Source: Homalodisca vitripennis
Taxonomy: Eukaryota; Arthropoda; Insecta; Hemiptera; Cicadellidae
Assembly: GCF_021130785.1 (NCBI RefSeq)
Contig: NC_060208.1
Coordinates: 55,517,001 to 55,581,000 of the forward strand
Reading direction: 5' to 3'
Length of the DNA stretch: 64,000 nucleotides
The position numbers and the translations under genes are program-made. Below the pieces are notes generated by a model. It had not been told where the DNA came from. It saw only the letters and a list, made by a program, of their open reading frames with translations, and searched no databases. Below, piece after piece: positions 1-12,600 of the stretch (positions within the stretch are counted from its first letter, which is position 1; the number at the start of each line of letters is the position of its first letter).

Positions 1-1106
1 TTTTACTGCATTCCTACCTAAGTATTTGGGTAGTATAAGCTACCCAGTCATGTTTGCTGATGACACCGTTCTTGTAACGAGTGGCAGGCAATGCCATTGA
101 AGACCTGGACATTCGTACCTTCATATCAGTCAGTATGGCACAACAATATTGCTCAAATAACGACCTAGTTTTTAACGCTGCAAAGACAAAATATCTCGCT
201 TCTGGACGATTAAAAGAATGCTTGACTGAGCCCCCAGATCTTCAGAGAGTTGACAACACAAAACACTTAGGCCTAACTCTGGATCAAGGCCTCTCCTGGA
301 GCAATCACACCGACCAACTGTGTTCAAGGCTTAGCTCTGCAATCTTTGCAATGAAGAGGATTAAATCCATTGGTACCTCTATCGCTTTGAAAGCCGCATA
401 TCACGCTCTGTTCGAATCACATGTTCGATATGGAATAACTCTGTGGGGAAGTTCATCTGCCGGCAACCTTCATCGTGTCCTGGTATTACAGAAGCGGGTT
501 ATGCGGATCATGGCAGGACTACAGCCACAAGAATCTTGTAGAGAGGCTTTTAAATCTTTTGAGATACTCACAGTAGTGTCCATATACATCATCGAGGTAA
601 TCACCCACGCCTCAAGAGAAAGATTACCAAGGGTTGGTGACGTCAACAGCTACACAACAAGACGGGCAAATGATATATCCCTTCCAGCGCATAGAACAAC
701 CCTTTACACCAAGAAGCCTTCCTATAGCGGTGCAAGACTCTTTAACATGCTTCCAAAAAACTTCAAAACATGTGACTCTAAAACTCTGAAGAAAAGACTG
801 CACAGCCTGTTGATAAACTCTACAATTTATAGTTTGAATGAGTTTTTTAATTCTATTAATGCTATTATTTAAGACATGTATGTGTATGTATATGCATTCA
901 TATATTTTCTCCTCATATATATTTTATTTTACAGAAATGTTAGTTAATATCAAATTTTAAAGATATTTTCTCTTTGCATTTATAATAGTTTTAAACTAGT
1001 TTACCTACTTCTTGATGACATCAATTTTTACTGCACTTGTTGACTCTGTAACCATTCTTGATGAATGTGTTAATAAAGATATTATTGAATTGAATTGAAT
1101 TGAATA
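1..1106 (+). pseudogene. 5'-cut LINE with reverse transcriptase C-terminus
   Basis: The window opens inside a non-LTR reverse transcriptase: a FADD active-site motif is coded at about 53-64, then a frameshift leads into an open stretch at 81-872 that carries the palm end and the conserved C-terminal region (ESHVRYGITLWGSS, QKRVMRIMAGL, KPSYSGARLFNMLP). The element ends with AATAAAG and a tail of four TTGAA-type repeats (1084-1105). It sits inside a gypsy relic on the other strand. No RNase H is seen, consistent with the CR1/Jockey side of the LINE tree. Confidence 0.85.
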
Positions 1107-2240
1107 CTTCTCAAAGGCAAAAACTATAGCCAATGCTTTTAATTCAAACAGACTATAATTCTTTTCCTGTGGATTCAAGGGCTGAGATGAAAACCTAACT
1201 GGCATGAGATATCTATTATGGTCCTGGGATAACACACACCCAAGAGCTGTGCCACTTGAATCTGTATTTATTGCTACATTACTTAAATTTCATGTGAACT
1301 TTTTACAACACTTTTGTGTTAATGTAATTTTTAGCTCTAACAATGTATGTAATTTTAAAATGACTTGTCCTATTTCTGTAAACAGATCAATGGAATAAAT
1401 GATTCTTATTCTTATTCTGTATGGAAGACAAAGGAATGATTAAAGTCAGGCATAATTAGTACCGAGTCATCTCGTTTTGAAAAACATGCCCCAAAAAATG
1501 AATTTTGTTTGTGGCCACTACCATTTTTTCAGGATTATTAGTGACCTGACTCACTGAGTCTATCCAAAACTATATGAAGAACCATGTGTTCTTCAAATGT
1601 TTCTAAATACAATACATCAATCATCAAAAAATGCTAAAAGGAACTTATATTTAATATCTTAAATATTTTGTCGATAAGATTGCTAAATACTATACTTCAT
1701 GATGCAAGGCCAAACGGTTGAAATGAAAATTATAAGTAGCCCAAGGAACAATAAGTGCTGTGTACTATTTTTTTCTTTTTACTGTTCATCCAAGGGAATT
1801 TGACTGTAAGCAGAGTTCAAGTCTAAGAATGTGAAAAACTTTGAACAACACAAGTATTAAACACAGACTCAGTGGTTGGCATTAGAGTTGATTCAAGATC
1901 CAAAATTGTAATTATTTTTCTATAATTTACTACTAATCTGGCTTTGCCACCTTTTTTGGGTAACAAAAGTAGAATATCTCCATGTGGAAGACTTAATAAT
2001 CCCCTTTACTAATAAATTGTCAACATGCGTGGGATGCATATTGATAAGGACATAACTTTATCACTTCTGAGGAATTTAACTTGATTGAATATGTTAAAAC
2101 ATTTCTCTTTCCTAACCTTTTTGAAACAGTGTCTGGATACGGCAATAATAAGGACTTGACCTTGTTTGATTGTGGAATTGTAAGCTGATCGGGCGTTCCA
2201 ATGCTCCGCCACGCTCCTGTTGATCTTTAAAACCAAGGTG
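1107..2240 (-). pseudogene. Gypsy-type pol relic (RT and RNase H)
   Basis: Minus-strand fragments read, in order, PYPDTVSKRLGKRNVLTYSI (about 2160-2090), a reverse transcriptase piece LNSAYSQIPLDEQ (about 1820), and the start of RNase H, DSSGTALGCVLSQDHN then RFSSQPLNPQEKNYSLFELK (about 1260-1130). This order is pol of a Ty3/gypsy LTR element. Stops and shifts are numerous and the element is cut at 1106 by the LINE. A LINE tail is inserted near 1280-1415. Confidence 0.75.
1276..1416 (+). mobile_element. LINE 3' tail fragment with TTATTC repeats
   Basis: A noncoding stretch ends with GGAATAAATGATTCTTATTC and then more TTATTC units. It interrupts the RNase H reading of the gypsy relic. This is the pattern of a heavily 5'-truncated LINE insertion. 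Confidence 0.55.
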
Positions 2241-4189
2241 AGAGGATTGAAATTTCCATTAAGGAAAAATAATGGTTTCCTGAGCTATATTGAATACCGC
2301 CTTGAATTAAAAAAAATTCATGCCTAAAATAATGATAATTGGAAAATCTCTTGATACCAAAAAAGAATAAGTCCAAAACAAGTGAGTTACTTTGAAATGC
2401 AGCCATACTTCCATTTGAAATTCATATTGCTGTCTGTGGCAGCTAATTTAACTTGAGTAAACTTTTTTAATTATATCCTTTTCATTAATTAGATTACAAT
2501 ATAGTGTTTCTGAAATAATACACCTTGAGAATCCCGAGTTTACTAATCCACTTCTCTCTCTCTCACATATTAACTAATCACCTGCCTGTGTTTATTGAAT
2601 TACCCTGCCAATAGAAATAATACGTGGTGAAAATCACCACAAAATTATATATAAATTTTAAACAATAAAAATAGATCCGCTACAAGTAGAAGAAGTAAGA
2701 TGTAAAAAATTGTGCACGTAAAGAAGTACATCAAAACAAGAAAATACAGGAAATTACAATAATGGACATAACATTCAGCAGCAGTCATTTATTTATATAA
2801 AATATGTAGGACCACAAGAATCTGTACAATTATGTATAGTCAAGCCATGGTACAGCATTATGTACACAAATGTACGTATTTACAATCAATATGTACACAA
2901 TATAACAAGTTAACAAATCATCATACTTACATTATTACAATATTCCAACAACTCAATAATAGTAATCATAATCGATTTACATAAGTCTATATGTATCTCC
3001 TAGTATTGCCACTAATATCTAACCCTATGCTATAATAGAATATATTAATGCTAAGAACGTAATGAATTTAATTTTAAAATCTTTGCTCTCCATTTTGATT
3101 GTTCCAATTTTCATTTTTGATTTTTAACATTTCAATTCCTAATAAAACACTTTTCTATATTTTTTTAATAGGGCTAAAAGTGTATTTTTGTGTATTACTA
3201 TAGTGCAGTGGTAAATTTGTACCAAGTCATCTACAAGCCAGTTTTTGTACATTTTATGAATATTTCATTGTGCAAAATCAATCTTAAAAAAGACAATAGC
3301 AAGTTGACTTCAAAATAAACAAAAATATAAAATATTAGGCAGTATAAGACCCCTCCTTACAGTTGGTATTATTATATATTCAGGAGATCACTACCCTAAG
3401 TTGAGCAACCTGTGATTGGACTAAATCGAGTAAAATTGCCTTTGTTTCTACCATAATCTGATTCTGAATGAGCATGTTCTATAGTTATGTAATATCTGTG
3501 CATCACAACTACAGTTTAGTGAATCTAAAAGTGACTAAGAGTGCTATTTTAGATCAGGCAAAGTTTCACATGGCTTTTTATAAAAAATCATATAATTAAT
3601 TAATTTCACCATACTGAAGATCAGTAATTAAGAGTTTTAGCATAAGAAAGTGAATACTAAAATGTGAGGTGTCATCACCAATTTGGGCGATCAGAGAATA
3701 CAGATTCAATACAATGTTAATATTTTAATAGATGGGTTGAGGTGATCCATTCCCCAAACGCTCACTTGTTAACAAATATTTGCATTTTATTACAACATAA
3801 TAGGTTTTTAATTCACTTTCCTATAAATGTAACCCTAGAGTTTGTATATATGCACATTGACAAGATGTGATATTGGGAGGTTCATATCACTTTATTTGGT
3901 CCAGAGAAATAGATTCACCTTCACTGTTGACCAACAATCGTGTTGACAAAAGACAGGTAAAGTTTATTAGTCAGTTAACAGTAGTAGTCAGTTTAGTTTA
4001 TTGTGTTGGGTAGCAATACATTTCTTATCATTTATGGTGTTGAGTATATGTATGATACTAACACTGAGTGTGTCTACAGTCTTCTCTTATGACTGATTAG
4101 AAAATCTACAAAGACTGTCTTAAACCTCACAATAACAAGTGACAAGTAATGTTCCAGTACAACCCTGAATTAAAAGCCAAAGTTTGGTG
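2241..4189. other. No gene seen; AT-rich flank
   Basis: No conserved coding stretch in either strand. Composition is strongly AT-rich. It is either intergenic DNA or very distal 3' UTR of Mkk4; several TTTATT sites (AATAAA on the minus strand) occur, for example near 2789, but none can be singled out. Confidence 0.6.
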
Positions 4190-4620
4190 TGACACATTTC
4201 TAACTCCCTGCACTACAAGAAAGTGTGAATTTATAAGGCCAAGGTGAAGACAATTTTCAATGTCTTTTTGAGGTGTCGGGTGCACCACCTGTACAGAGCT
4301 GTCAAAACAGAAAGGGTCGGACAAAGCCAATCATTGGAAGCTTCACTACCAGAAGGGGTGAAACCTTCACAGCCACCATATAGCCCGGCTGACTTTCTGG
4401 TTCCAAAGCCCAAACGAAGCCTAAAAGTTTCCACCACCCAATGAGCTATCATAAGAGTTCCTGGATAAGGTATCTGACTTCTAGGAAACATTTGCAGCTG
4501 AGGAATTTTGTTGGCAGCGATGTAAGGTTGTTTAAACAATTTATACCAATTGGATCAATAAATTATTTTTAACAGTCTCAGTCTTATTACTTTATATACA
4601 AACCCTGTATAAAGAGATGA
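4190..4620 (+). pseudogene. Mariner transposase relic, internally deleted
   Basis: The plus strand encodes AKVKTIFNVFLRCRVHH, a decayed form of the mariner block KTMLIVFFDVRGVVHH, and then QPPYSPADFLVPKPKRSLK, a decayed [24 protein letters not shown]. The catalytic middle, about 70 residues, is missing between them. No terminal inverted repeat was identified. Confidence 0.65.
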
Positions 4621-6510
4621 TTTTTTCACATGTCAAACTACACAAATGGTAAGTGTACAACTTAACTGTGTATCAGCTTTGTTTTTGTTTTGTTTAAAAC
4701 CTTACCAACATATTTTTTTAATGAATAAATAACATTTACATAACAGAATGTATGAACAATAAGTTGTACTACTACCATCCACACAGGGCAATAAAAGGCT
4801 ATTCCTATACTAATTTTAAACAACTGAGTTCATAGGCGTTATTTCTATATCAATGACATATGCACTATTTGGTTTATACAGAATTTTGAAAGGTTGTCCT
4901 GCAACAAAAACTTCCAAGTACTAATCCCGTTTTATCAAGCAGTGCTACAAAACATATAAAATAAAATATATTTATTTTTTTTGTAAAAATTCAAAATTGT
5001 TACATTAGTTTTTTTATGCTACAAGGCTACAGGTAAACTTTAAGTGCAAAATGCCTAGAATGGAAACACTTTAAAAATATGAATTTAGTTTTTCTGCCAA
5101 GTTTGAAAATTTGGATATTTGGGAGGAGCCTCACAGAATCTCGGCTTTAGGCATTTGCTGAGGGTAATAACTCCCTCTTCACATTGTTCCTAGACTCTAG
5201 CAGACAGAAGCTAGCAGCACTAGACTCAATGTTCCTCAATGTCCCTTTTTCTGAATATTTAAACACACACACACAATGGGTTGAACATTGTACAATAATG
5301 AGAAAACTGCTTTCAGAAAAAAAGATGGCAGGCAAACCCCCTTTGCTAAAGTAACTCCCTAAAATTAAAATAATTAAAATTTAGTTCTCACGGGCAATAG
5401 ATTTTTACCACTACTAAGTAATTTTGTGAAGAAGACTCAAGTTTGTGGAACTGCCTATCTAAGGACTCACTGAATGGAAACAGATTTATCGGATCCTTCA
5501 CAATTCGAGACAGGAGACCTGGCTATGAAGGAAATTAGAGGTAATAGAGTTTTCTACAGTAAAAATTTAAACATTTTAATAAGAATGAAGTTGACACACC
5601 TAACCAGCGTTTGGGGAAGTCGTGACATTGTAATGTATATTACATACAGTATAGTGGTATTGAACTGATTTCTTGCACATTCTGTAATTGAATTATTACA
5701 GACAAAATGCAATTAAAATGAGTATAATGAGTTTGTAATCAAATATAAATCTCACACATTATTAAGAACATAATAAAAAAACATAAACAGTGAATTTGCT
5801 CAAACATTTTCCTTCAGGCTTAAAATAGTTTGGGTATTTATAAAGTAAATTTCCAAAGGCAATTGTCTCAGCAATCTAGGAAACAAGCGGAAGTGAGGCG
5901 TGATAGGAACCTAACACACAGTGAAACAGGCTCATACTTTCTCCAATGTTAGTGTGGAACATATTTAAATGATTGTATAATGTTTCATCTTTCATCACTT
6001 TCATCAGGAACTTTGTTTGAAGTTCGTATGTACGCTATAATTCTAATGCAACTTTTTTATTTTGTTTGTATTTTTCAATGTTAATTTTTAAACCTTAATA
6101 TTTATAAAATTAACAAATATCACTGATATATTGTTGCAACCAAACACAATATATCTTTAAAGGAACTAATGAAATTTCAACCCATATTACTTGATCTTAT
6201 CCTGTGATACTGTTTCATTTACATGGTTTTTCTTATATTCATGGTTATCGTATATTCTGATGATAGTAAAACACAGCATTTCTAAATACATTCTTTGAAA
6301 GAGATTAAAAATGAAATAATATTAGTCAACAAATCAGAAAATGACAAAAGATGGATTGGTTTCCTTAAGCCCCGCCGTTCACACACTAGGAGAGAAAGCA
6401 CAGTGTTCTGTCTATTGCACATTACGTGGTGAGCGCTGCAGGAAAGCAAGGCAGCGCGCGGTGAGCTTTTTGACGAGCCGACGCGGCGAGGCGTGCGCTG
6501 GCTCGCGCTC
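4621..6510. other. 3' flank or 3' UTR of Mkk4
   Basis: Directly downstream (minus strand) of the Mkk4 stop. No reading frame with recognisable content. A short CA run lies near 5263-5275. A 3' UTR is expected here but its poly(A) site cannot be fixed from AT-rich sequence. Confidence 0.5.
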
Positions 6511-6676
6511 TCACGGCTGGTTCATGGTGAACATTGTTGCTCCATTGTCTGCCATCTGGTCAAGTACCTCGCTGACGTATTGTGCGACGTCCACCGAGCT
6601 CTCAGCACTACGGCAGATGAACGGGTGTTCCAACAGCCGGTTATACTTGGGTCGCTGCAATTCCTCCTTGATCAGA
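6511..6676 (-). CDS. Mkk4: Mkk4 terminal exon
   Basis: The acceptor AG is at 6678-6677 and the first base completes a Cys codon split with the exon at 10161. It encodes the end of the kinase C-lobe ([20 protein letters not shown]) and a tail ending in MFTMNQP before TGA at 6513-6511. RPKY and the LxHPFI signature match the last subdomain of MKK4 kinases. The sequence around it is GC-richer than the flanks. Confidence 0.92.
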
Positions 6677-9600
6677 CTGTATCAGTACAAACAAGGTGAG
6701 ATTAGTAACAAAAAGCTATTACTTTCTAAAATTTTACTTTATAGAAAGTTAACCCTTTTATGAAAAATCCTCTGAAACATAACATGTTACAAAAATATCT
6801 ACATTTGAAGAGCTTTCTAAAGTTAAGCAAGGTAACTAAAATTATTTTTTTTTAATAGCGGTTAATAAATTTTGTTCAATAGTAGAAAATCATAATACGT
6901 GAGTCTTTTTAGTGGATAAAATAGCAAAATACTATTTTTGAAACTCAGACTATTCAATTACAAGATTATATATTTATGATTTTTCATACGCAAAATATGA
7001 CAAAAACGTTTTTGTAATGGGTAATTTGTATACTGATGAGCAGCCAATAATTAATGATGTAGTGAGTCTCTCCAAATTCTATAGTTAAATCTTGTTGATA
7101 GTTTTTTGGACCTAAATCTTACTGTAGATTCGAGATTTGTCTTCGACACATGACTAGTTATTATCAATATCCCATAAAACATATTTTGCACACAAAAGTT
7201 CTGTGACAGTCATAAGCTATGATTTCTGTGAACCCCAATTAAAATTTGTAACCCTACCGGGACTTACGTGACCGGTAGACACCCTACAAGGATAACCGGA
7301 TAATTTTCCCCATCTATTGTGAAACTCCCTGACTTTTCCATGATTTTTTTTACCATATTATAGGTTGCAAGACATCCTGACTCTGTAGTTCTTTGATTGG
7401 TCATCTATTTTGATTGGCCATTATAACAGTTCCAAGTGATATATGATTCAAGGAAAAGTTTTGCTAATAAATGTAAATATAAAAACATTTTTATTTGCAA
7501 AATATTTTTTTATAAATATGGGTTGTATACTGTAGATTTCAATATGTATATTAAAGAAAACATCTGTTTACATTTGGCTGAGCGTTTCAGTGAACCTCTC
7601 CTGTCAGTTTATGATGGAACGAAATTCTATATCTACCTGTCCATATGCACATTAACATACCTATACATTGATATTGTTAAGTGGTTACATTAGTCTTATG
7701 AGTAACTACGGTGGCAAGAAGAAATTCTATATCTACCTGTCCATATGCACATTAACATACCTATACATTGATATTGTTAAGTGGTTACATTAGTCTTATG
7801 AGTAACTACGGTGGCAAGAAGAAATTCTATATCTACCTGTCCATATGCACATTAACATACCTATACATTGATATTGTTAAGTGGTTACATTAGTCTTATG
7901 AGTAACTACGGTGGCAAGAAGAAATTCTATATCTACCTGTCCATATGCACATTAACATACCTATACATTGATATTGTTAAGTGGTTACATTAGTCTTATG
8001 AGTAACTACGGTGGCAAGAAGAAATTCTATATCTACCTGTCCATATGCACATTAACATACCTATACATTGATATTGTTAAGTGGTTACATTAGTCTTATG
8101 AGTAACTACGGTGGCAAGAAGAAATTCTATATCTACCTGTCCATATGCACATTAACATACCTATACATTGATATTGTTAAGTGGTTACATTAGTCTTATG
8201 AGTAACTACGGTGGCAAGAATAAAATCAAAGAATAAACAAATTATATGGTGAAGTTTAATCAGACATATTCCTGTATCTTATAAATACATGCAATAAAGT
8301 TACTTTGTTGGATTGATTTATTTCATATAAAGCTTGGACATTTAGTTTAACATCTCCAATGAGGATCTATACTGAGTAATCCTTATAAGACAGCAAGTGT
8401 ACTGTGACATCTGACACAGTTAACATATTAATATAAAATGTCTTATGGCATCTTTACAAAAGGCTACATGTTAAAAGGAATTTTTAGTGTGTTTTTTTAA
8501 ACTGAGATTACTAACTGACAGTGTGAACAACAGAGCATGATTCTCATATGTGGTAGTTCAAAGGTTTGTATTATCTCACTATCTTGTTTGTGAGTTAAGT
8601 ATAAATATTTTATTGACAAACTTTGTGAAGACCTAGTGTTTGTCATAGATATTTATTTTTATAAAGTGTCTTTTAAACGGTTACTTTTTTCACTTTCTAT
8701 AATAACTTCAGAAATATTAATTAAAATAGAACTTTAACATTAATTTTTAAAAGCTATTTGCGTGCTAGGGGAAAATATAGAAATTTATTTCCAGCACCTC
8801 AAGGGTTAATGGATTAAAACAAAATTACTAATATTGATCAGACTCGCTGTATAGTACCAAAGTTACAATGTATTGTGGGGTCATTGAGCCATAAATTTTA
8901 ATTTAATGAGTGAACTGTAAAGTGGGCCAAGAGTGTTACCTAAGAATGCGGTATTTTCCATAAACTAAAAAAAAAAACCAAATAGCTATGAAACTGATTT
9001 GGTCCAAGATGAAGCAACTAACTGTACTCAAATCTCATTGGATAACTTGTCAGCCTCATTTTATTGTTTATGAATTTTTCCTTTGTGACTTTAAAAGTGT
9101 ACGTCAAATAAAATTTGTGCACTGCACGACTTGTATAAGCTAGTTTTTCCAATAACAAATGAGATTTTCTTTCATTTTTTGTTTTTTTTTATACATATTT
9201 TATTAATTGATGTATGATAGACTTTGTAAGAAATAATAAACATGCAACAAAAGGTTTTATAAATGTCGAAGCTATTTTAAATTTAAAACTGTCAGATATT
9301 TTAAATAATCCCTGTATGTAATTTACTACTTTACATAATAAACACTTATCTAGACTTTTACGAGTATTTACATAAGCTGAAGATAGTACCTTTGAAACAG
9401 AGTGAATACCTTCCCCATTTTATAAGAAAATCCATAGATGTTTAGCACTGAGTAATGCAGTTTTTGTTAATTTGTATGGTTTTTAAGATGCAATTAAACA
9501 CAATTTGTGCCTACTTGTGTATAGATGATATAAAGAAAATAATAATAAATTTATTGATATTAAAATATATTTTTGTGGCCTCAAAATAGATTTATATACT

Positions 9601-12600
9601 GAAAATTAGCAACTACAATAAATGTCCATCCATTGGAGTTGGTCAGGATGTTATTTAACAATGTCAGGTGCCCAGGCAACTATTAACACACTTTCACCCT
9701 GTGGTACCAAACTTCATTAGAAAATATAAGTAGTATCATAATATTTCATATATAAAAGGGTTAGATATAATTATTTCAACAGTTTATATACATAAATAAA
9801 CAAACACACATGTACGTACGCGCACACACACGTACACAAACACACAAATTGACAGCTCGCTTGTCAATCTGATAGATAATCCTGGTTATCCTTAGAGGTC
9901 TTCAGAGCTCAGAATTCAGTATATAGGTTAAATACTGAATTCTAATGGTAAATACTTTAGAATATTTGTAAAAGTATTTTACACATCATTATTTAGAAGT
10001 AATAAAAATCAAATAAGAGCTTACAAATATTATTTTTAGAAATTTTATTGCAAAAGTTGTTCATCATATATAACATAAATTTTCAGTGCAACATAAAAGG
10101 CAAAAATAAGTTCTAAATAATTTAAATTATAAACTATTTGTAGAAGTAAGAAATACTGACCAAGTGTTGACAAATGATACGAACTCTTCGCTGAAGTGGT
10201 TGCCATTGTCACAAGGGCTGAGGCGTGGTGGTTCACCCTGCACCACCTGGTAGAGCTGCTCAAACACAGAATTCCACTTGGGGTAGGGGAACCTGCCGGT
10301 CGCCACCTCCATCAGAGTGATACCCAGCGACCACACATCTGAGCGGACATCGTAGCCCTTGGCTCGTTGCGGGTCTATCCTCTCCGGCTGTCACATACAA
10401 AGTGCTATATTACACCTACTGGTGTATAGAGCAATCTAGATGAAGTATTAAGCGTAAAATATATTAGATACCTACTCTGGAGTTTTTTTTTAAAGGTATA
10501 AATCTAAATGTAGGTGACACTTTTAGATGATGTTATATACATTAACCCTTTCCGAGCCAGTGACGTTACTAGACGTCATGCCTAAACTAGCGCTAAAAGC
10601 CAACGACGTCCACTGACGCAAAATCAATTTTAAAAAAATATTATTTAAAAGCATTTCTGGGTAACAAACTTAGTAAAAACTGTTAAACAAGGGACAACCG
10701 TTTGTGTCTATTTTGAAGGTCATGGCTCTTGTTCGAGCGACAAAATGGCGAGCGGCCGGATGTTCATAGTCTCCCGCAGAGCTAACGTCTATTGACGCGC
10801 GCTCACTCTGCCTGTAGCCTTCCATGAGGTTAGATGTTTATTCGCCCTTCCATTTTCGATCCGCGTATTTATCTTTTCAATTTTGATGTTAATCAATATT
10901 TTTAATCAATGTACAGTGTAGCTTATGTATTATTATTGTGATGTAGGGCTTTATTGTCAAGTTTTATTTTTTAGAATACTAAGTGTTTCTAGCTATTATT
11001 TGCGTGTTTACAAACTCTTATTTGTCCATTTAAAAGAGATTAAAAATTTACGGAATCAAAAAATAAACCTAGAAACAATAGTATTGAAAAAGGAAGAAGA
11101 AATCATTAAGCTTAGAGAAGAACTTGAGAAATACAAAAACAATAAAAAGGAAACTGACTCTCCTTTTATCACTGTCCCACATAAGAGATCGCGCCACCAG
11201 ATTAGCTTACCTCTTTTCTCTACACCAATCAATAGCAGCATATCAAGGGCTAAGCATTCAACATTAAAAACAACCCAAGAAAAACTATTTTCATCTGTAG
11301 TTCTTGGAAAATCCAAACAACTGCCTACACCTATACCAACTCCTTGTGCTCAACATAGGCCTACAATACAAAATAGTTTTGTTTGTAACAATCCTTATCA
11401 AGTCTTAAGACCTGTTGACAACGAGGAGGAAGATAAAAGCAATGAATGCCAAAATGAAGAGCAAGAGGAAAACAAATTGTTAATATGCGCAGATAGCCAT
11501 GGTAGAGACTTGGCCTGGTATCTAAGGCAGAAATTGCGGAACTCAAACAAAAACTCTAAGAAATTTACACCAGTCGGTTTTGTGAATCCGGGTGGCAGAA
11601 CGGATCGTGTATTAAATGAAAGAAACATTAAAGAAGAACTAACACAAAATCAGGATGTTCTGGTCATAATTTGTGGCACAAATGACGTGTCGAAGAATGA
11701 GGCAGACAAGGCTCTTTCAGGTATTAAAACAACTTTAGACCAAGTTAGGGACAAAAGAGTAGTACTGGTGGACATTCCAAACAGGTATGATTTATTAGAA
11801 TGGTCTTGTATTAATGTTGAGATAAGAAAAACAAATACTGCTCTAAAAATCATGAGCAAGGACTACTCAAACGTGATCTTTGTGGAATCCAGCAGTGCGG
11901 AACGACATTTGCATACTGCTCATGGAATGCATTTCAATCTGAATGGTAAACGGTGGCTGGCGGAGAGGATTTGTGAAGCACTGGATGTTGGTGACAGTCA
12001 ACCTGCAAGTGTAGCTACACCTGCGGGAAACGATCAGCTGACGACTGTGGCAAACCACCATCAGTCATCACAGACGACTTCAGGCTCCTGAAAGTGTTTC
12101 ATCTCAACATTCAGTCCTTGAGAAGTAAAATTTTACCTTTAGAACTAACATTAGATAAGTTAAATTGTGATGTCATAACCTTAAATGAACATTGGTTGCA
12201 CCAAGATGAAAGTTTATTATATGTTCCGACTGGTTACAAAATAGCCGACATTTATTGTAGATGTCCTGCCCTAACTAGAAGGGGTTCTTGTATATTTGTG
12301 AAGGATAGTATAGAATTTAAAAGTTTCAATGTAAATAGTTTTTGTATTGAAAAAGTATTTGAAATTACTGCAGCTGTGATTAATAATAGTACTGTTATTG
12401 CTAGCATCTATCATACTCCTGACTCTGATGTATGTTTTTTTCTTTATCAACTTGAACATTTTATTAAATTTGCGAAAAATAAACATAAGGGTAAACTAAT
12501 TATCTGTGGCGATTTTAATATTGATATCAATAAAAAGACTCAGCAAGCCGAAAGTTTTCAAAATTTGTTGAGGTCTCATGATTTATTTTGTCTCAATTCA

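Noticed and set aside
7436..7693. Open frame of 85 codons running into the 100-bp repeats
   Set aside because: Low-complexity, AT-driven composition; it ends within the first repeat unit and has no conserved features.
7621..8220. CRISPR array
   Set aside because: The repeats are contiguous 100-bp units without spacers, in a eukaryotic intron.
6749..8809. TTAACCCTTTTATG at 6749 and CAGCACCTCAAGGGTTAA at about 8792 as a piggyBac-like pair
   Set aside because: Inner bases of the two ends do not match beyond CCCTT, no palindrome or coding remnant lies between, and the 100-bp array falls inside without relation.
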